DNA of 64,000 nucleotides from Devosia oryzisoli (GTDB lineage: Bacteria; Pseudomonadota; Alphaproteobacteria; Rhizobiales; Devosiaceae). Below the pieces are notes generated by a model. The model did no database searches. It saw nothing but the letters and a program-made list of their open reading frames with translations, and was not told the DNA's origin. The translations under genes were made by a program, and so were the position numbers. This document shows, in pieces, positions 18,853 to 27,516 of the stretch; within the stretch, counting starts at the first letter, position 1; every line of letters starts with the position of its first letter. Location: assembly GCF_014837245.1 (NCBI RefSeq), contig NZ_JACYFU010000001.1, positions 1,280,285-1,344,284 on the forward strand, written 5' to 3'.

Positions 18853-19243
18853 TTGCTGCTGGCAGGCGTCCTGCTCTCGCCCGCGCTGGCGCTGCTTTGG
18901 TCGCTCTGCGGGAAGTTCACCACTCCGGTGCCGCCGGAGCCCATTGCGCTGTCGCTGACCTGGCTTGGGGCACTGGCATTCAACCTCAGTTGCGCTCTTC
19001 TCCTGGCCCGCTTTCGTCATCACAGCGGTAGCCTGACCTGTGCGGCCTTCCTTTCAGCCGGCATTGACGCCGTCGCCATCATCGGCGCGGGGCTGGTTAC
19101 CGCCAATCTCTGGAATTATGGTTGGCCCGATGTCCTCGTCGGGTTGGCCATCGCGGCGACGAATATAGATACTGCTCGCGAAGTCTGGGACGCCGCTCAT
19201 GAGGAACACGCAATTGCAAAGGCCTTAGCGGCTGCTTTCGGGA
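18853..19243 (+). pseudogene. Remnant of a second cation transporter (CDF family)
   Basis: The frame encodes hydrophobic segments (LLLAGVLLSPALALLWSL, LTWLGALAFNLSCALLLARF) and a C-terminal part (NLWNYGWPDVLVGLAIAA, AREVWDAAHEEH) characteristic of short CDF-family cation transporters. The N-terminal portion is missing; only fragments appear in another frame at about 18810-18850. The conserved S-A-R-N-D-A-x-x-N metal-site region is altered and shortened to SAGIDAVAIIGAG, suggesting an internal deletion. The reading frame then runs into unrelated sequence. It is divergent from dmeR across about 100 bp. Probably a decayed gene. Confidence 0.6.
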
Positions 19244-19456
19244 TCGGCGCTGTCAGCCCGAAACGGCAGTATTGGGATCGACAGCTGCCAGGCAGAAAGG
19301 CGCCCCATTGCGGCCATTCGACTTGCTTGAACGAATTCCCAAAAGCGGACATGGATATTTTTGTTCAGCGCCAATAGTGACGCTCTGGTCGCGCACCTTG
19401 CCAATGCAGGCACCTGGTGCAAGTGCCGACTTCAATGACGGGCTGGAGCGAATTAA

Positions 19457-20143
19457 TTGGAGAAGTGGGCGTACGATCTGAGAGCAATGGCTTCAGCATT
19501 CAGGGAATCTCGTCGATTCAAAGATTTGACGGATGCCATTGATCGATACCATTCCGCATTCTCGGTACACGCTGATCTACTGGAAGCCAAACGAGCCATC
19601 GATACCCTGCATGAAGTCGACAAATACGAGAGCGCGCGGTTCCGGTTTGCCGCAGCGCTGATGACTCATGCTGTTGCTATGTATGCCCGTGCCACTATCT
19701 CAGATCATGATGGTCGCCCGCCCGTTGATGTGACGAGGTCGTTCTCTGAGGAATTGAAGCACAAGCACGCTGCGATTGCAGATCTCCGCAATACAGTCGT
19801 TGCGCACTATGGCGTTCCGAAAGGTAGTCACGCTCATCGCTGGAACGACGAGCGAACCGTCCTTCGCTGGCACCCGGAGGGGCGTTCGTTCAGCTATATA
19901 AGCAGTCGAGCAGGCTTCGTAGCTGAAGCAGTCAATGACCTTGCCATCTTGACCCGACACGCTGGCTTGGCAGTCGCCGCTGCTATCGATGAGAGGGAAC
20001 TAAAATTGCGTGCGCTACTCAAGAGATTTGAGAACGATCCTGAGGTTGCCGCAGTAGCTCAGAGATGCAGGTTCAAACCTGAAAACTTCTATACAACCGA
20101 GGTTGCCGTGCACGCCTTCTGGCATGGGGTTGGTTCAGAATAG
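19457..20143 (+). CDS. Hypothetical protein with HEPN-like motif
   Basis: 228 residues, mostly helical, no family recognised with confidence. One segment, DLRNTVVAHYG (about residues 109-119), fits the RxxxxxH pattern (RN followed by His five residues on) seen in HEPN nuclease/toxin-like domains, and the surrounding helices fit such a fold; this is only a motif-level resemblance. TTG at 19457 has GGAG 9 bases upstream; an ATG at 19487 is the alternative start. There is no signal peptide and no partner antitoxin-like nucleotidyltransferase next to it. It stands alone between the metal-gene remnants and the amino-sugar operon, with lower GC than its neighbours. Confidence 0.55.
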   Translation: MEKWAYDLRAMASAFRESRRFKDLTDAIDRYHSAFSVHADLLEAKRAIDTLHEVDKYESARFRFAAALMTHAVAMYARATISDHDGRPPVDVTRSFSEELKHKHAAIADLRNTVVAHYGVPKGSHAHRWNDERTVLRWHPEGRSFSYISSRAGFVAEAVNDLAILTRHAGLAVAAAIDERELKLRALLKRFENDPEVAAVAQRCRFKPENFYTTEVAVHAFWHGVGSE

Positions 20144-20443
20144 TTGCAATGCTGCCGACGGCGATGCGCCCCATTTCAGAGATTGGGGCCGTAGTGCCAC
20201 ATCTCGAAAACCGACGCTAAACGCAGTCGTCTTTTTTGCGCTTCGATTAGTTCACTTGATCGGCTTGCACCCCTGACGCGGCACTCCGGTCTCAGCTACG
20301 CGGTCCAAAAAGATCGCCATCCAGTTCCTTCCTTTCCCAAGTCGACAGACAACCTGTAGAAATTGCGCTTGACAGTCGTTATAACGTCATAACAGTCTGT
20401 CTGCGTCCGCGAAGTGGAGAAGCCGCGGTATAAGGATGGGAGA
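20144..20443 (+). promoter_or_regulatory. Upstream region of the amino-sugar operon with tandem dyads
   Basis: No gene in 300 bp. TTGACA at 20369-20374 is a good -35 element. Immediately after it lies GTTATAACGTCATAAC (20379-20394): a perfect 8-bp dyad GTTATAAC followed by the near-copy GTCATAAC. This is a plausible operator for the GntR/HutC-type regulator encoded in the operon; no clear -10 element is visible. At 20165-20178 is the string TGCGCCCCATTTCA, which recurs elsewhere in the window. Confidence 0.5.
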
Positions 20444-21742
20444 ATGGTCGTGAAACTAGGTTACGGTTGGCGCCTTGCCACGGTTGCCACGTTGATGATG
20501 TCCAGCGTGTCGATGGCTCAAGCGGCTGAGATTTCTTTTCTGACCCATTGGGGTCCAGACACGGTGAAGCTGCTCGATGCGGCCATCGAAAAGTATGAGG
20601 CCGCCAATCCGGGCGACACCGTCACCGTGCGCGCCGTGCCCTTCGGGGACCTGCTGACCACCCTGCGCACCTCGGGTGGTGGCGCTGGCGGTGCGACGAT
20701 CGCCGGCATCTACGATGCCTGGCTACCGGATCTCGTGCGCGACAAGCTGGTCAGCGCGGCAGCAGATGATGTCGCCGCCGACACCACGGCAAACTGGCCG
20801 GCTGGCGTCGTCAGCGCAGCTTCGGTGGATGGCGCACTCTATGGCATTCCCAACGAGATCGACGTCTATGCGCTCAACTACAACAAGCGCCTGTTCGAGG
20901 AAGCTGGCATCGCCGCGCCGCCCAAGACCTGGGACGAGTTTCTCGCTGCCGCCGAAAAGCTGACCGACAAGTCCAAGGGCGAGCAGGGTTTCGGACTGAT
21001 CAATTCCTGGGCCGCGGGTGTGCTGCACCCCTTCGCCTCGCTCTTAGTCTCCAATGGTGGCGACCTTATTGTCGATGGCAAGCCGGTGCTGGACAGCGAA
21101 GCAGCCAAACAGACGTTCGAGCTTTACGAGAAGCTGGTCGCCTCAGGCTATTCCGATCCGGCCATGGCCACTGCCGATGCCAATACGACCGGCCCGTTCC
21201 TCGACAATTTCGTCTCCGGCAAGACCGGCATGATCATCATGGCCAACTGGTGGGAATCCGCGCTTAAGGCGGGCATGGGCGATGCCTTCGCGGACGTTGC
21301 CACCGCGCCGATCCCAGTTGGGCCTTCGGGAGATACCGCCCGCTCGATTTCCTATTCGTGGATGACCGTGGTCAATGCGCAGGCCAGCGCCGAGGAACAG
21401 GACGCTGCCTGGAAGTTCCTGTCCTGGCTCAATGGACCGGACTCCGGCGAGAATGGTGCCTCGGCCATGGGCGATATCCTGATGTCGATGGGTATCCTGC
21501 CGTCGCGCACCTCGGACGTCGCCGCATTCGGCGATCGTCTTGCCAGCGATCCGTTCCTGCTCGGCTATACCGAGACGCTCGGCGACGCTAAGCCCTTCCC
21601 GGTGGTGCTGGGCGGGCAGGAATTTTCCGAGTCGCTGCAGCAGACGCTCGAGGCAATGCAGTTCGGCCAACTTACGGCCGAGCAGGCTCAGGCCAATGCC
21701 CAGGCCGACGCGACCGAAATCCTCGCGCGCAACGCGCAATAA
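20444..21742 (+). CDS. ABC sugar transporter solute-binding protein
   Basis: 432-residue periplasmic binding protein of the carbohydrate (family 1, MalE/UgpB-like) class. The ATG at 20444 has AAGGA at good spacing; a GTG 30 bases upstream is less likely. Signal peptide residues 1-27 (cleavage after AQAA). Family features: ISFLTHWGPDTVKLLDAAIEK, the GALYGIPNEIDVYALNYNK segment and NNW-like MANWWESALKAGMG. First gene of an operon with two permeases, a sugar kinase, a GntR regulator, a SIS protein and NagA, so the ligand is probably N-acetylglucosamine, a chitooligosaccharide or a related amino sugar. Followed by a hairpin that would favour its higher expression. Confidence 0.9.
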   Translation: MVVKLGYGWRLATVATLMMSSVSMAQAAEISFLTHWGPDTVKLLDAAIEKYEAANPGDTVTVRAVPFGDLLTTLRTSGGGAGGATIAGIYDAWLPDLVRDKLVSAAADDVAADTTANWPAGVVSAASVDGALYGIPNEIDVYALNYNKRLFEEAGIAAPPKTWDEFLAAAEKLTDKSKGEQGFGLINSWAAGVLHPFASLLVSNGGDLIVDGKPVLDSEAAKQTFELYEKLVASGYSDPAMATADANTTGPFLDNFVSGKTGMIIMANWWESALKAGMGDAFADVATAPIPVGPSGDTARSISYSWMTVVNAQASAEEQDAAWKFLSWLNGPDSGENGASAMGDILMSMGILPSRTSDVAAFGDRLASDPFLLGYTETLGDAKPFPVVLGGQEFSESLQQTLEAMQFGQLTAEQAQANAQADATEILARNAQ

Positions 21743-21760
21743 ATCCCGCGTCTCCCGCGG

Positions 21761-21785
21761 CGGGTGGGGCACTCTGCCCCGCCCG
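21761..21785 (+). terminator. Attenuating hairpin after the solute-binding gene
   Basis: CGGGTGGGGC and GCCCCGCCCG form a 10-bp stem (one G-U pair) with a 5-nt loop, followed by TTGTCTTT. It lies between the binding-protein gene and the permeases, a usual place for a leaky terminator or mRNA-stabilising stem. Confidence 0.7.
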
Positions 21786-21812
21786 TTGTCTTTCCCCAAG
21801 CAGAGCCCCCGC

Positions 21813-22706
21813 ATGATTGGCCGCCATCGTCGCTCGACCATAGGCATGCTCGCGCCTGCCACCGGGCTCATCGCCCTTTTCGTGCTAGTGCCGATGGTGC
21901 TGACCATTGGCCTCTCATTCACGCAGTGGTCGACGCAAACCGGGTTCGAGACCGCTCGCTTCATCGGGCTCGCCAATTTCGCCGATCTGCTCGGTCCCAC
22001 ATCCATCGGCCGCGATTTCCGTGCAGCCTTCTTCAATACCGCGCTCTACACTGTCCTGTCGGTGGCGCTGATCGTGCCACTTTCGGTGCTACTGGGGCTT
22101 CTGGTGCACCAGACCTTCGCGCCGGGTGGCATCGTGCTGCGCACGGTCCTGTTTTCTACCTATATGGTGCCGACGATCGCTGTGGCGCTGGTGTGGTCCA
22201 AGCTCTATTCGCCGACCGAAGGGCCGATCAATCAGATGCTGGGCTGGGTCGGCATTCCGCCACAGACCTGGCTCTCTTCGCCCAATACGGCGCTCGTTTC
22301 CATTGTAATCCTCAATGTCTGGCAGCAGGTGGGCTATTTCACCGTGCTGGCTGTGGCCGGGCTGACGCAGATCCCGACAACGCTCTACGAAGCCGCACGC
22401 GTCGATGGCGCCTCGCCCTGGCTGCAGTTCTGGAAGATCACCTTGCCGCTGCTGCGCAACACGCTCTTATTCTCGGCAGTGGTCGCGGTCATCAATGCGG
22501 TGCAGGTGTTCGAGCCGGTGGCGCTGATCACTCAGGGCGGGCCGGTCAATTCCACTAACGTGTTGACCTATCATATCCGCCGCGTCGGCATCGAACGAGC
22601 GCAGGGCGGGCTCGGCTCGGCCATGGCGGTCACGCTGATGCTGTCGCTGATCGTTGTCATCGTGCTGCTGTTCGCCGTGCTGCGCGACCGGGGGGACGAG
22701 CGATGA
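21813..22706 (+). CDS. ABC sugar permease (MalF/UgpA-like)
   Basis: 297-residue inner-membrane permease with about six helices. The first available ATG consistent with family length is 21813; the frame is open further upstream but overlaps the preceding gene. The cytoplasmic coupling (EAA) loop is EAARVDGASPWLQFWKITLP (about residues 193-212). It overlaps the next permease gene by 4 bases, indicating translational coupling. Together they form the channel for the sugar delivered by the binding protein at 20444. No ATPase gene is present in the operon. Confidence 0.9.
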   Translation: MIGRHRRSTIGMLAPATGLIALFVLVPMVLTIGLSFTQWSTQTGFETARFIGLANFADLLGPTSIGRDFRAAFFNTALYTVLSVALIVPLSVLLGLLVHQTFAPGGIVLRTVLFSTYMVPTIAVALVWSKLYSPTEGPINQMLGWVGIPPQTWLSSPNTALVSIVILNVWQQVGYFTVLAVAGLTQIPTTLYEAARVDGASPWLQFWKITLPLLRNTLLFSAVVAVINAVQVFEPVALITQGGPVNSTNVLTYHIRRVGIERAQGGLGSAMAVTLMLSLIVVIVLLFAVLRDRGDER

Positions 22707-23560
22707 TCGTGGAGCGGCCCTATCGGCGCCGGGCCCGCGGCTGGCAGGAAGGGGCACTGACGCTCCTCATCATCGTCATCGCCGTCATCGCGGCCTTTCC
22801 GCTCGCATGGATGGTGCTTTCGAGTCTCAAGACACCCGAGGAAAGCATGCAGGTGCCGCCCGTGTGGCTGCCCGGATCGCCCAATCTCGATGCCTACATG
22901 CAGGTGGCGGACGTGGTGAGCCTTGGACGCAGTTTTTTGAACTCAGCCTTCATCGCACTGATCACCACAACGGCCATCGTCGTCACCAGCCTCATGGCCG
23001 GCTACGCCTTCGCCAAGTATCGTTTCAAGGGGCGCGACTGGCTGTTCGCGGCGCTGATCGCCACCATGTTCCTGCCGCCCATCGTGACGCTAATCCCGCT
23101 CTACCGGATGACGGGGTATCTCGGGCTCAATGCCAGCCTTCTGGGCGTCGTGGTGCCGAATCTTGCCAACGCTTTCGGCATCTTCCTGATGCGCCAATAC
23201 ATCAAGGGTGTGCCGGACGACCTGATCGACGCCGCCCGGGTGGATGGTGCGTCTGAAATCACCATCCTGTTCAAGATCGTGGCGCCGACCGTTTTGCCGG
23301 CCATCGCGGCACTGACGCTCTTTGCCTTCGTCTACCACTGGAACAGCTATCTATGGCCGCTGACCGTGCTGCAGGGCAATACCGACCAGTATCCCATCGT
23401 GATCTCGCTGAGCCGGCTGCTGAGTTACAATCGCGGGGCGATGAATACGGGCCTCGTCATGGCCGGGGCGACGCTGGCGGTGCTGCCGCCGGTCGTGCTT
23501 TTCGTATTTCTGCAGCGGTTCTTCGTCGACTCCATCGTCGCCACGGGGGTCAAGGGATGA
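22703..23560 (+). CDS. ABC sugar permease (MalG/UgpE-like)
   Basis: 285-residue second permease subunit. Six hydrophobic segments, with the EAA-type coupling loop in DAARVDGASEITILFKIVAP (about residues 175-194). The MalG-type ending VFLQRFFVDSIVATGVKG is complete. Overlaps of 4 bases with the genes on both sides show a tightly coupled operon. An ATPase such as a shared MalK/MsmK-like protein must be supplied from elsewhere in the genome. Confidence 0.9.
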   Translation: MIVERPYRRRARGWQEGALTLLIIVIAVIAAFPLAWMVLSSLKTPEESMQVPPVWLPGSPNLDAYMQVADVVSLGRSFLNSAFIALITTTAIVVTSLMAGYAFAKYRFKGRDWLFAALIATMFLPPIVTLIPLYRMTGYLGLNASLLGVVVPNLANAFGIFLMRQYIKGVPDDLIDAARVDGASEITILFKIVAPTVLPAIAALTLFAFVYHWNSYLWPLTVLQGNTDQYPIVISLSRLLSYNRGAMNTGLVMAGATLAVLPPVVLFVFLQRFFVDSIVATGVKG

Positions 23561-24432
23561 GCGCCATCCTCGCCATCGACCTGGGGGGTACCCGATGCCG
23601 CATCGGGCTAGCCGATGCCGCCGATCCCGCCCGTGTGCAGTTGCTCGAGGACGTGACGGCGCCGGTCGACCGGGCCGGCTTTGTCGAGCTGGTCTCGGGC
23701 CTTCTGGCGGCGCATGGGGCGAGACGGCTAGGGGTGGGCATTCCGGGCCTTGCGCACGGAAGCATTTGCCGCTGGGTGCCGAACCTGCCCTTCCTCGACG
23801 GCCTTGATCTCGCCCAGGCGTTTGCCGGCGTCGATATTGGTCTTGGCAATGATGCTCAATTAAGTCTCCTCGCCGAAGTGCGGGCCGGCGCTGCAAAAGG
23901 TTGCGAGGATGCGGTGCTGCTGGCCATCGGCACCGGCATTGGTTCGGCCGTGCTGGCATCGGGCATTATTGTTGCCGGACACAACGGTGGCGCCTGTTCC
24001 TTCGGCTGGGCGACGGCAGACATGGCCGATGCCGGGGAAGACACTAGCGGCTGGCTGGAACGGCAGGCGGCGGGGCGCGCGCTCGACTGCCTTGGCCGTG
24101 CCCTTGGTCTTGACGGCGGCAAGGCGCTGATCGCCGCCGCACGGGACGGCAACGCAAACGCGCTTGGGTCGCTGCGCCACCCGATGGCGGCACTCGGCAC
24201 GGCCGTTGGCTCCGCCCTCGCGTTGCTTGATCCCGCCGCAATCATCATTGCTGGCGGGGTGGCCGAGGCGTTCGACGTCCTCTTGCCGATACTGCGGCAG
24301 GAGGTTGATCGACGCGTGCCGCCCCACCTGCGCGGCGTGCAGCTGGTGCCCGCCACGCATGGCGCGCGGGCGGGGCTGGTGGGCGCGGCCTATGCCGGGG
24401 CGCTTGGGGCAAACTGGAGGAGGACAGCATGA
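23557..24432 (+). CDS. ROK-family sugar kinase lacking the zinc motif
   Basis: 291 residues. N-terminal ATP-binding loop IDLGGTRCRIGLAD, the catalytic-Asp region (PNLPFLDGLDL and GNDAQLSLLAE), and GIGSAV phosphate-binding sequence mark the ROK/ASKHA fold. It most likely phosphorylates the imported amino sugar, supplying NagA with GlcNAc-6-phosphate. Oddity: the usual ROK zinc motif C-x-C-G-x-x-G-C-x-E is absent. The region reads GACSFGWATADMADAGEDTSGWLE, with only one Cys. Such zinc-less members exist, but substrate choice is then harder to predict. It overlaps its neighbours by 4 bases each way. Confidence 0.82.
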   Translation: MSAILAIDLGGTRCRIGLADAADPARVQLLEDVTAPVDRAGFVELVSGLLAAHGARRLGVGIPGLAHGSICRWVPNLPFLDGLDLAQAFAGVDIGLGNDAQLSLLAEVRAGAAKGCEDAVLLAIGTGIGSAVLASGIIVAGHNGGACSFGWATADMADAGEDTSGWLERQAAGRALDCLGRALGLDGGKALIAAARDGNANALGSLRHPMAALGTAVGSALALLDPAAIIIAGGVAEAFDVLLPILRQEVDRRVPPHLRGVQLVPATHGARAGLVGAAYAGALGANWRRTA

Positions 24433-25178
24433 GCGACGAACCCGCGGGACTGGTGCGGCCGGATCGCCGCAGGCCGGAGCCGCTCTGGCACCAGGCCGAA
24501 ATGGCTCTGCGTGACCTCATCGACCAAGGCGAATGGGCGGCGGGGCTGCAAATCCCCAACGAGGACCGCCTCTGCGACATGCTGGGCATTTCGCGCATTA
24601 CCCTGAGGCATGCGCTGCGCAACCTCGAAGAGGCCGGCATGCTGCGGCGCGAGCATGGGCGCGGCACCTTCGTGCGTTCGGCCACGATGGTGGCGGGGGT
24701 ACGCGGGCTAACCAGCTTCACCGACGAGATGCAGAGCCTGGCGCTGTCGCCGGGCACGCGGCTCCTCGCGGCTCACACCATTGCCGCAACGGGCGAGATC
24801 GCCGAGGCGCTGGAAATGGCGGAGGGCGAGATGGTGGTGCAGCTGCGCCGCCTGCGCCTGGGCAATGGAGAGCCGATCGGCATCCAGACAACGCATCTGC
24901 CCGCGTCGCGCGCCCCAGGCCTTTTTGAGGCGGCCTCGGAAATCAGCTCGCTTTATCGCTGGCTCAAGGACAATGCCGGCATCGCTCCGGTCAGGGCCAA
25001 AGAGGTCTATCGCGTCGGTGCGGTCGCCCCCGGTGATGCTGAGGACCTGCAACTTCCCTCCGGCACGCCGGCCTTCGAGGTCGAGCGCATCACTTTCGAC
25101 GCGCGTGGCCCCTTTGAATTTGCGGTCTCGACCATGCGCGCCGACCGCTATGAAATCCGTTCAACCCTTTACGTCTAG
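24429..25178 (+). CDS. GntR-family regulator, HutC/UTRA type
   Basis: 249 residues. N-terminal winged helix-turn-helix (about residues 20-85: LCDMLGISRITLRHALRNLEEAGMLRRE, then GRGTFV) and a C-terminal UTRA ligand-binding domain (about 105-245). It resembles NagR/DasR-type regulators that respond to phosphorylated amino sugars. Lying inside the operon it presumably controls, it may bind the GTTATAAC dyads upstream of the first gene. Start overlaps the kinase gene by 4 bases. Confidence 0.88.
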   Translation: MSDEPAGLVRPDRRRPEPLWHQAEMALRDLIDQGEWAAGLQIPNEDRLCDMLGISRITLRHALRNLEEAGMLRREHGRGTFVRSATMVAGVRGLTSFTDEMQSLALSPGTRLLAAHTIAATGEIAEALEMAEGEMVVQLRRLRLGNGEPIGIQTTHLPASRAPGLFEAASEISSLYRWLKDNAGIAPVRAKEVYRVGAVAPGDAEDLQLPSGTPAFEVERITFDARGPFEFAVSTMRADRYEIRSTLYV

Positions 25179-25196
25179 TTCTGAAAGGCCAGACCC

Positions 25197-25991
25197 ATGT
25201 CCACGATGTTTATCAGCAAGCTCGCCGCCATTGCCGAAAAGGCGGGCGCCGAGAACGAAGCCGCCTTCGAAACCGCCTCAAAGGCCATGAGCGAAACGCT
25301 CGCCAAAGGCGGACTCGTGCATCTTTACGGCTCGGGACACTCGGTGCTGCCGGTGCAGGAAACCTATCCGCGCTATGGGTCGTATCTCGGCTTCAATCCG
25401 CTGACCGACCCACGTGTCATGTGGCACAACATCCTAGGTGCCGGCGGCGTACGCGAACTGCTCTGGCTCGAACGCACCGAGAAATATGCCGAGAAATTCC
25501 TCGACCACCAGCCGCTCAACCCGGGCGACACAATCGTCATCTTCGGTCACTCTGGTAGTAATTCCTCAGGCATCGACACCGCGCTCTATGCCAAGGAGCG
25601 GGGCCTGACCGTCATCGCCATCACCGCCAAGTCCAATGCCAGCAAGCCGGCAACCCATAGCTCGGGCAAGCGCCTGCCGCATGCGGCTGATATCGTCATC
25701 GATACCGGCGCGCCTGTCGAAGATGCGATCGTGTCGATCGACGGCTGGAGCCGGCCGGTTTCGGGTTCTTCGACCGTTCTGGCCATGATCATGATGCATG
25801 AGCTGGTCTCGCGCACGGCGCAAAAGCTTGCCGAAAAGGGCATCGAACTGCCCGTCTTCGCCTCACCAACCATTCCGGGAGTCACCTTGCACGACACCGA
25901 TATCATCTATGGCCAGTACCGCGAGAAGATGATCGACGCCCAGTCCAAGCATCTGGCTCAGTTCAAGAAAACCATGGCCAATGAAGGCTGA
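25197..25991 (+). CDS. SIS-domain phosphosugar-binding protein
   Basis: 264 residues of the UPF0309-like group of SIS-domain proteins. The phosphosugar loop signature is GLVHLYGSGHSVLPVQE (about residues 38-54), and a second SIS strand-loop is VIFGHSGSNSSGIDTALYAKE (about 115-135). The SIS domain binds sugar phosphates in isomerases, deaminases and regulators. In this operon it sits between the regulator and NagA and might act on the sugar phosphate before or after deacetylation, a role usually filled by NagB or a GlmS-like deaminase, neither of which is present. The exact reaction cannot be read from sequence. RBS GAAAGG precedes the ATG; it overlaps nagA by 11 bases. Confidence 0.8.
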   Translation: MSTMFISKLAAIAEKAGAENEAAFETASKAMSETLAKGGLVHLYGSGHSVLPVQETYPRYGSYLGFNPLTDPRVMWHNILGAGGVRELLWLERTEKYAEKFLDHQPLNPGDTIVIFGHSGSNSSGIDTALYAKERGLTVIAITAKSNASKPATHSSGKRLPHAADIVIDTGAPVEDAIVSIDGWSRPVSGSSTVLAMIMMHELVSRTAQKLAEKGIELPVFASPTIPGVTLHDTDIIYGQYREKMIDAQSKHLAQFKKTMANEG

Positions 25992-27141
25992 CGACATCTG
26001 TCGCTTCCGGTCCGCCCGTCTGTTCGATGGGCGGACCTGGCACGAACAGGCAACCCTTGTGGTTTCGAACGGCAGGGTCAGCGGCCTCAGCAGCGGCCCC
26101 GTCGTTGCACCCACGCTCGATTTGGGTGATTGCACGATCCTCCCGGGCCTTGTCGACCTGCAGTGCAACGGTGGCGGCGGCATTCTGCTGGACGGTGATA
26201 CGACCGATGTCGGACTGAAGACTATTGTCGACACGCACGCTCGTCTGGGCACTTTGCACGTCCTTCCGACCCTGATCACGACCACGCCGGCCGCCACCGA
26301 CCATGTCCTGTCCCTTGGCGCGCGCGCCACAAGGCTTGGACTCGCCGGCTTTTTAGGATTGCACCTCGAAGGACCGCATTTATCCCTTTCGAGGCGCGGC
26401 GCCCATGACTCCCGTCTCATCCGCCCCATGCAGGAAGCCGATATCGTGCGGCTTGAACGAGCGCGGTCGGAACTGGACCATATTGTCGTGACCCTCGCCG
26501 CCGAAACCGTGCCGCCGGAAACGATCGCTCGCCTGACGCGCGCCGGCATCGTCGTCAGCCTGGGACATTCCGACGCCACATACGAGCAAGCCATGGCAGC
26601 CTTTCGCGCTGGCGCGAGCATGGCGACGCATCTGTTCAATGCCATGAGTCAGATGGGCAACCGTGAGCCTGGCCTTGTCGGGGCCGTTCTCGACGCGCCG
26701 GGCGTATCGGCCGGCATTATCGCGGATACGATTCACGTGCACCGCGCCACGATGCGGGCCGCTGTTGCCGCCAAGCGTGGTCCGGGCGCCATCTTTTTGG
26801 TCTCGGACTCCATGGCGCAGGCCGGCACGGACTGGACGTCGTTCCTCTTGGGCGACGACATCATCGAACGACGTCAAGGAGCCCTGCGATTGGCTGACGG
26901 TACGCTGGCCGGCGCTGACCTGACCATGTTTTCCGCGGTCAGAAATTGGGTCGATATAGGTCTGGGAGCGATTGAGGACGCCGTCGCTCGCGCTACATCT
27001 TTGCCTTTACGTGCCCTTGGCCACGAAGACCCGCACAGACTTGCCGAAGGGTTACCCGCGGACTTCATTGTGCTCACGCCGGACATGGAATTAGAAACGG
27101 TATATCGTTCAGGAATTGCGATCGCTGAATATAGCAGCTGA
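25981..27141 (+). CDS. nagA: N-acetylglucosamine-6-phosphate deacetylase
   Basis: 386-residue metal-dependent amidohydrolase that removes acetate from GlcNAc-6-phosphate to give glucosamine-6-phosphate. Landmarks in order: GLVDLQCNGGGGILL (about residues 56-70), the metal-binding GLHLEGPHLS, VSLGHSDATYEQA, THLFNAMSQM and the catalytic Asp in FLVSDSMAQAG. The first metal-site motif reads LQCNG, as in many NagA enzymes that lack the HxH pair. It is the last gene of the amino-sugar operon, translationally coupled to the SIS gene by an 11-base overlap. Product release into glycolysis would need NagB, not present here. Confidence 0.92.
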   Translation: MKADDICRFRSARLFDGRTWHEQATLVVSNGRVSGLSSGPVVAPTLDLGDCTILPGLVDLQCNGGGGILLDGDTTDVGLKTIVDTHARLGTLHVLPTLITTTPAATDHVLSLGARATRLGLAGFLGLHLEGPHLSLSRRGAHDSRLIRPMQEADIVRLERARSELDHIVVTLAAETVPPETIARLTRAGIVVSLGHSDATYEQAMAAFRAGASMATHLFNAMSQMGNREPGLVGAVLDAPGVSAGIIADTIHVHRATMRAAVAAKRGPGAIFLVSDSMAQAGTDWTSFLLGDDIIERRQGALRLADGTLAGADLTMFSAVRNWVDIGLGAIEDAVARATSLPLRALGHEDPHRLAEGLPADFIVLTPDMELETVYRSGIAIAEYSS

Positions 27142-27516
27142 ATTTAGAAGCGCCGGACCTGCTTGTGATTGTGCGTTGGAAGCGTGCGTAGCTGTACTAA
27201 GCGAGGCTTCTGAGCTGATGATTGCGAAGCCCTTGCCCGTGCTCTTTCTGACCATCAATTCAATCAAGGTGTCTCGTGATTTTGGCTAGACGTCGCCGAT
27301 GCGCCCCATACCTGTCGTTTGGGCGGCGAGTTGAATCGCCGAGAAGCAGTCATTACATTTAGTTGAATAGAGCAAACGCCCTCGCGGTACATAATGCAAG
27401 AAACAGTCGCTTCCAGCACTGGACATCGAATCGATAGGCAACCCTTTCACTTCGTTGCTAAATCACTTTCAGTAGTGCCCTAATCTTATGCGGCAGTGCG
27501 AACGGAATGCGCTGTG
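27142..27516. other. Intergenic region between amino-sugar and catabolic modules
   Basis: No gene or hairpin terminator recognised in 375 bp between two converging operons. It contains TGCGCCCCAT at 27300-27309, a shorter version of the string that recurs at other module boundaries. Confidence 0.5.
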
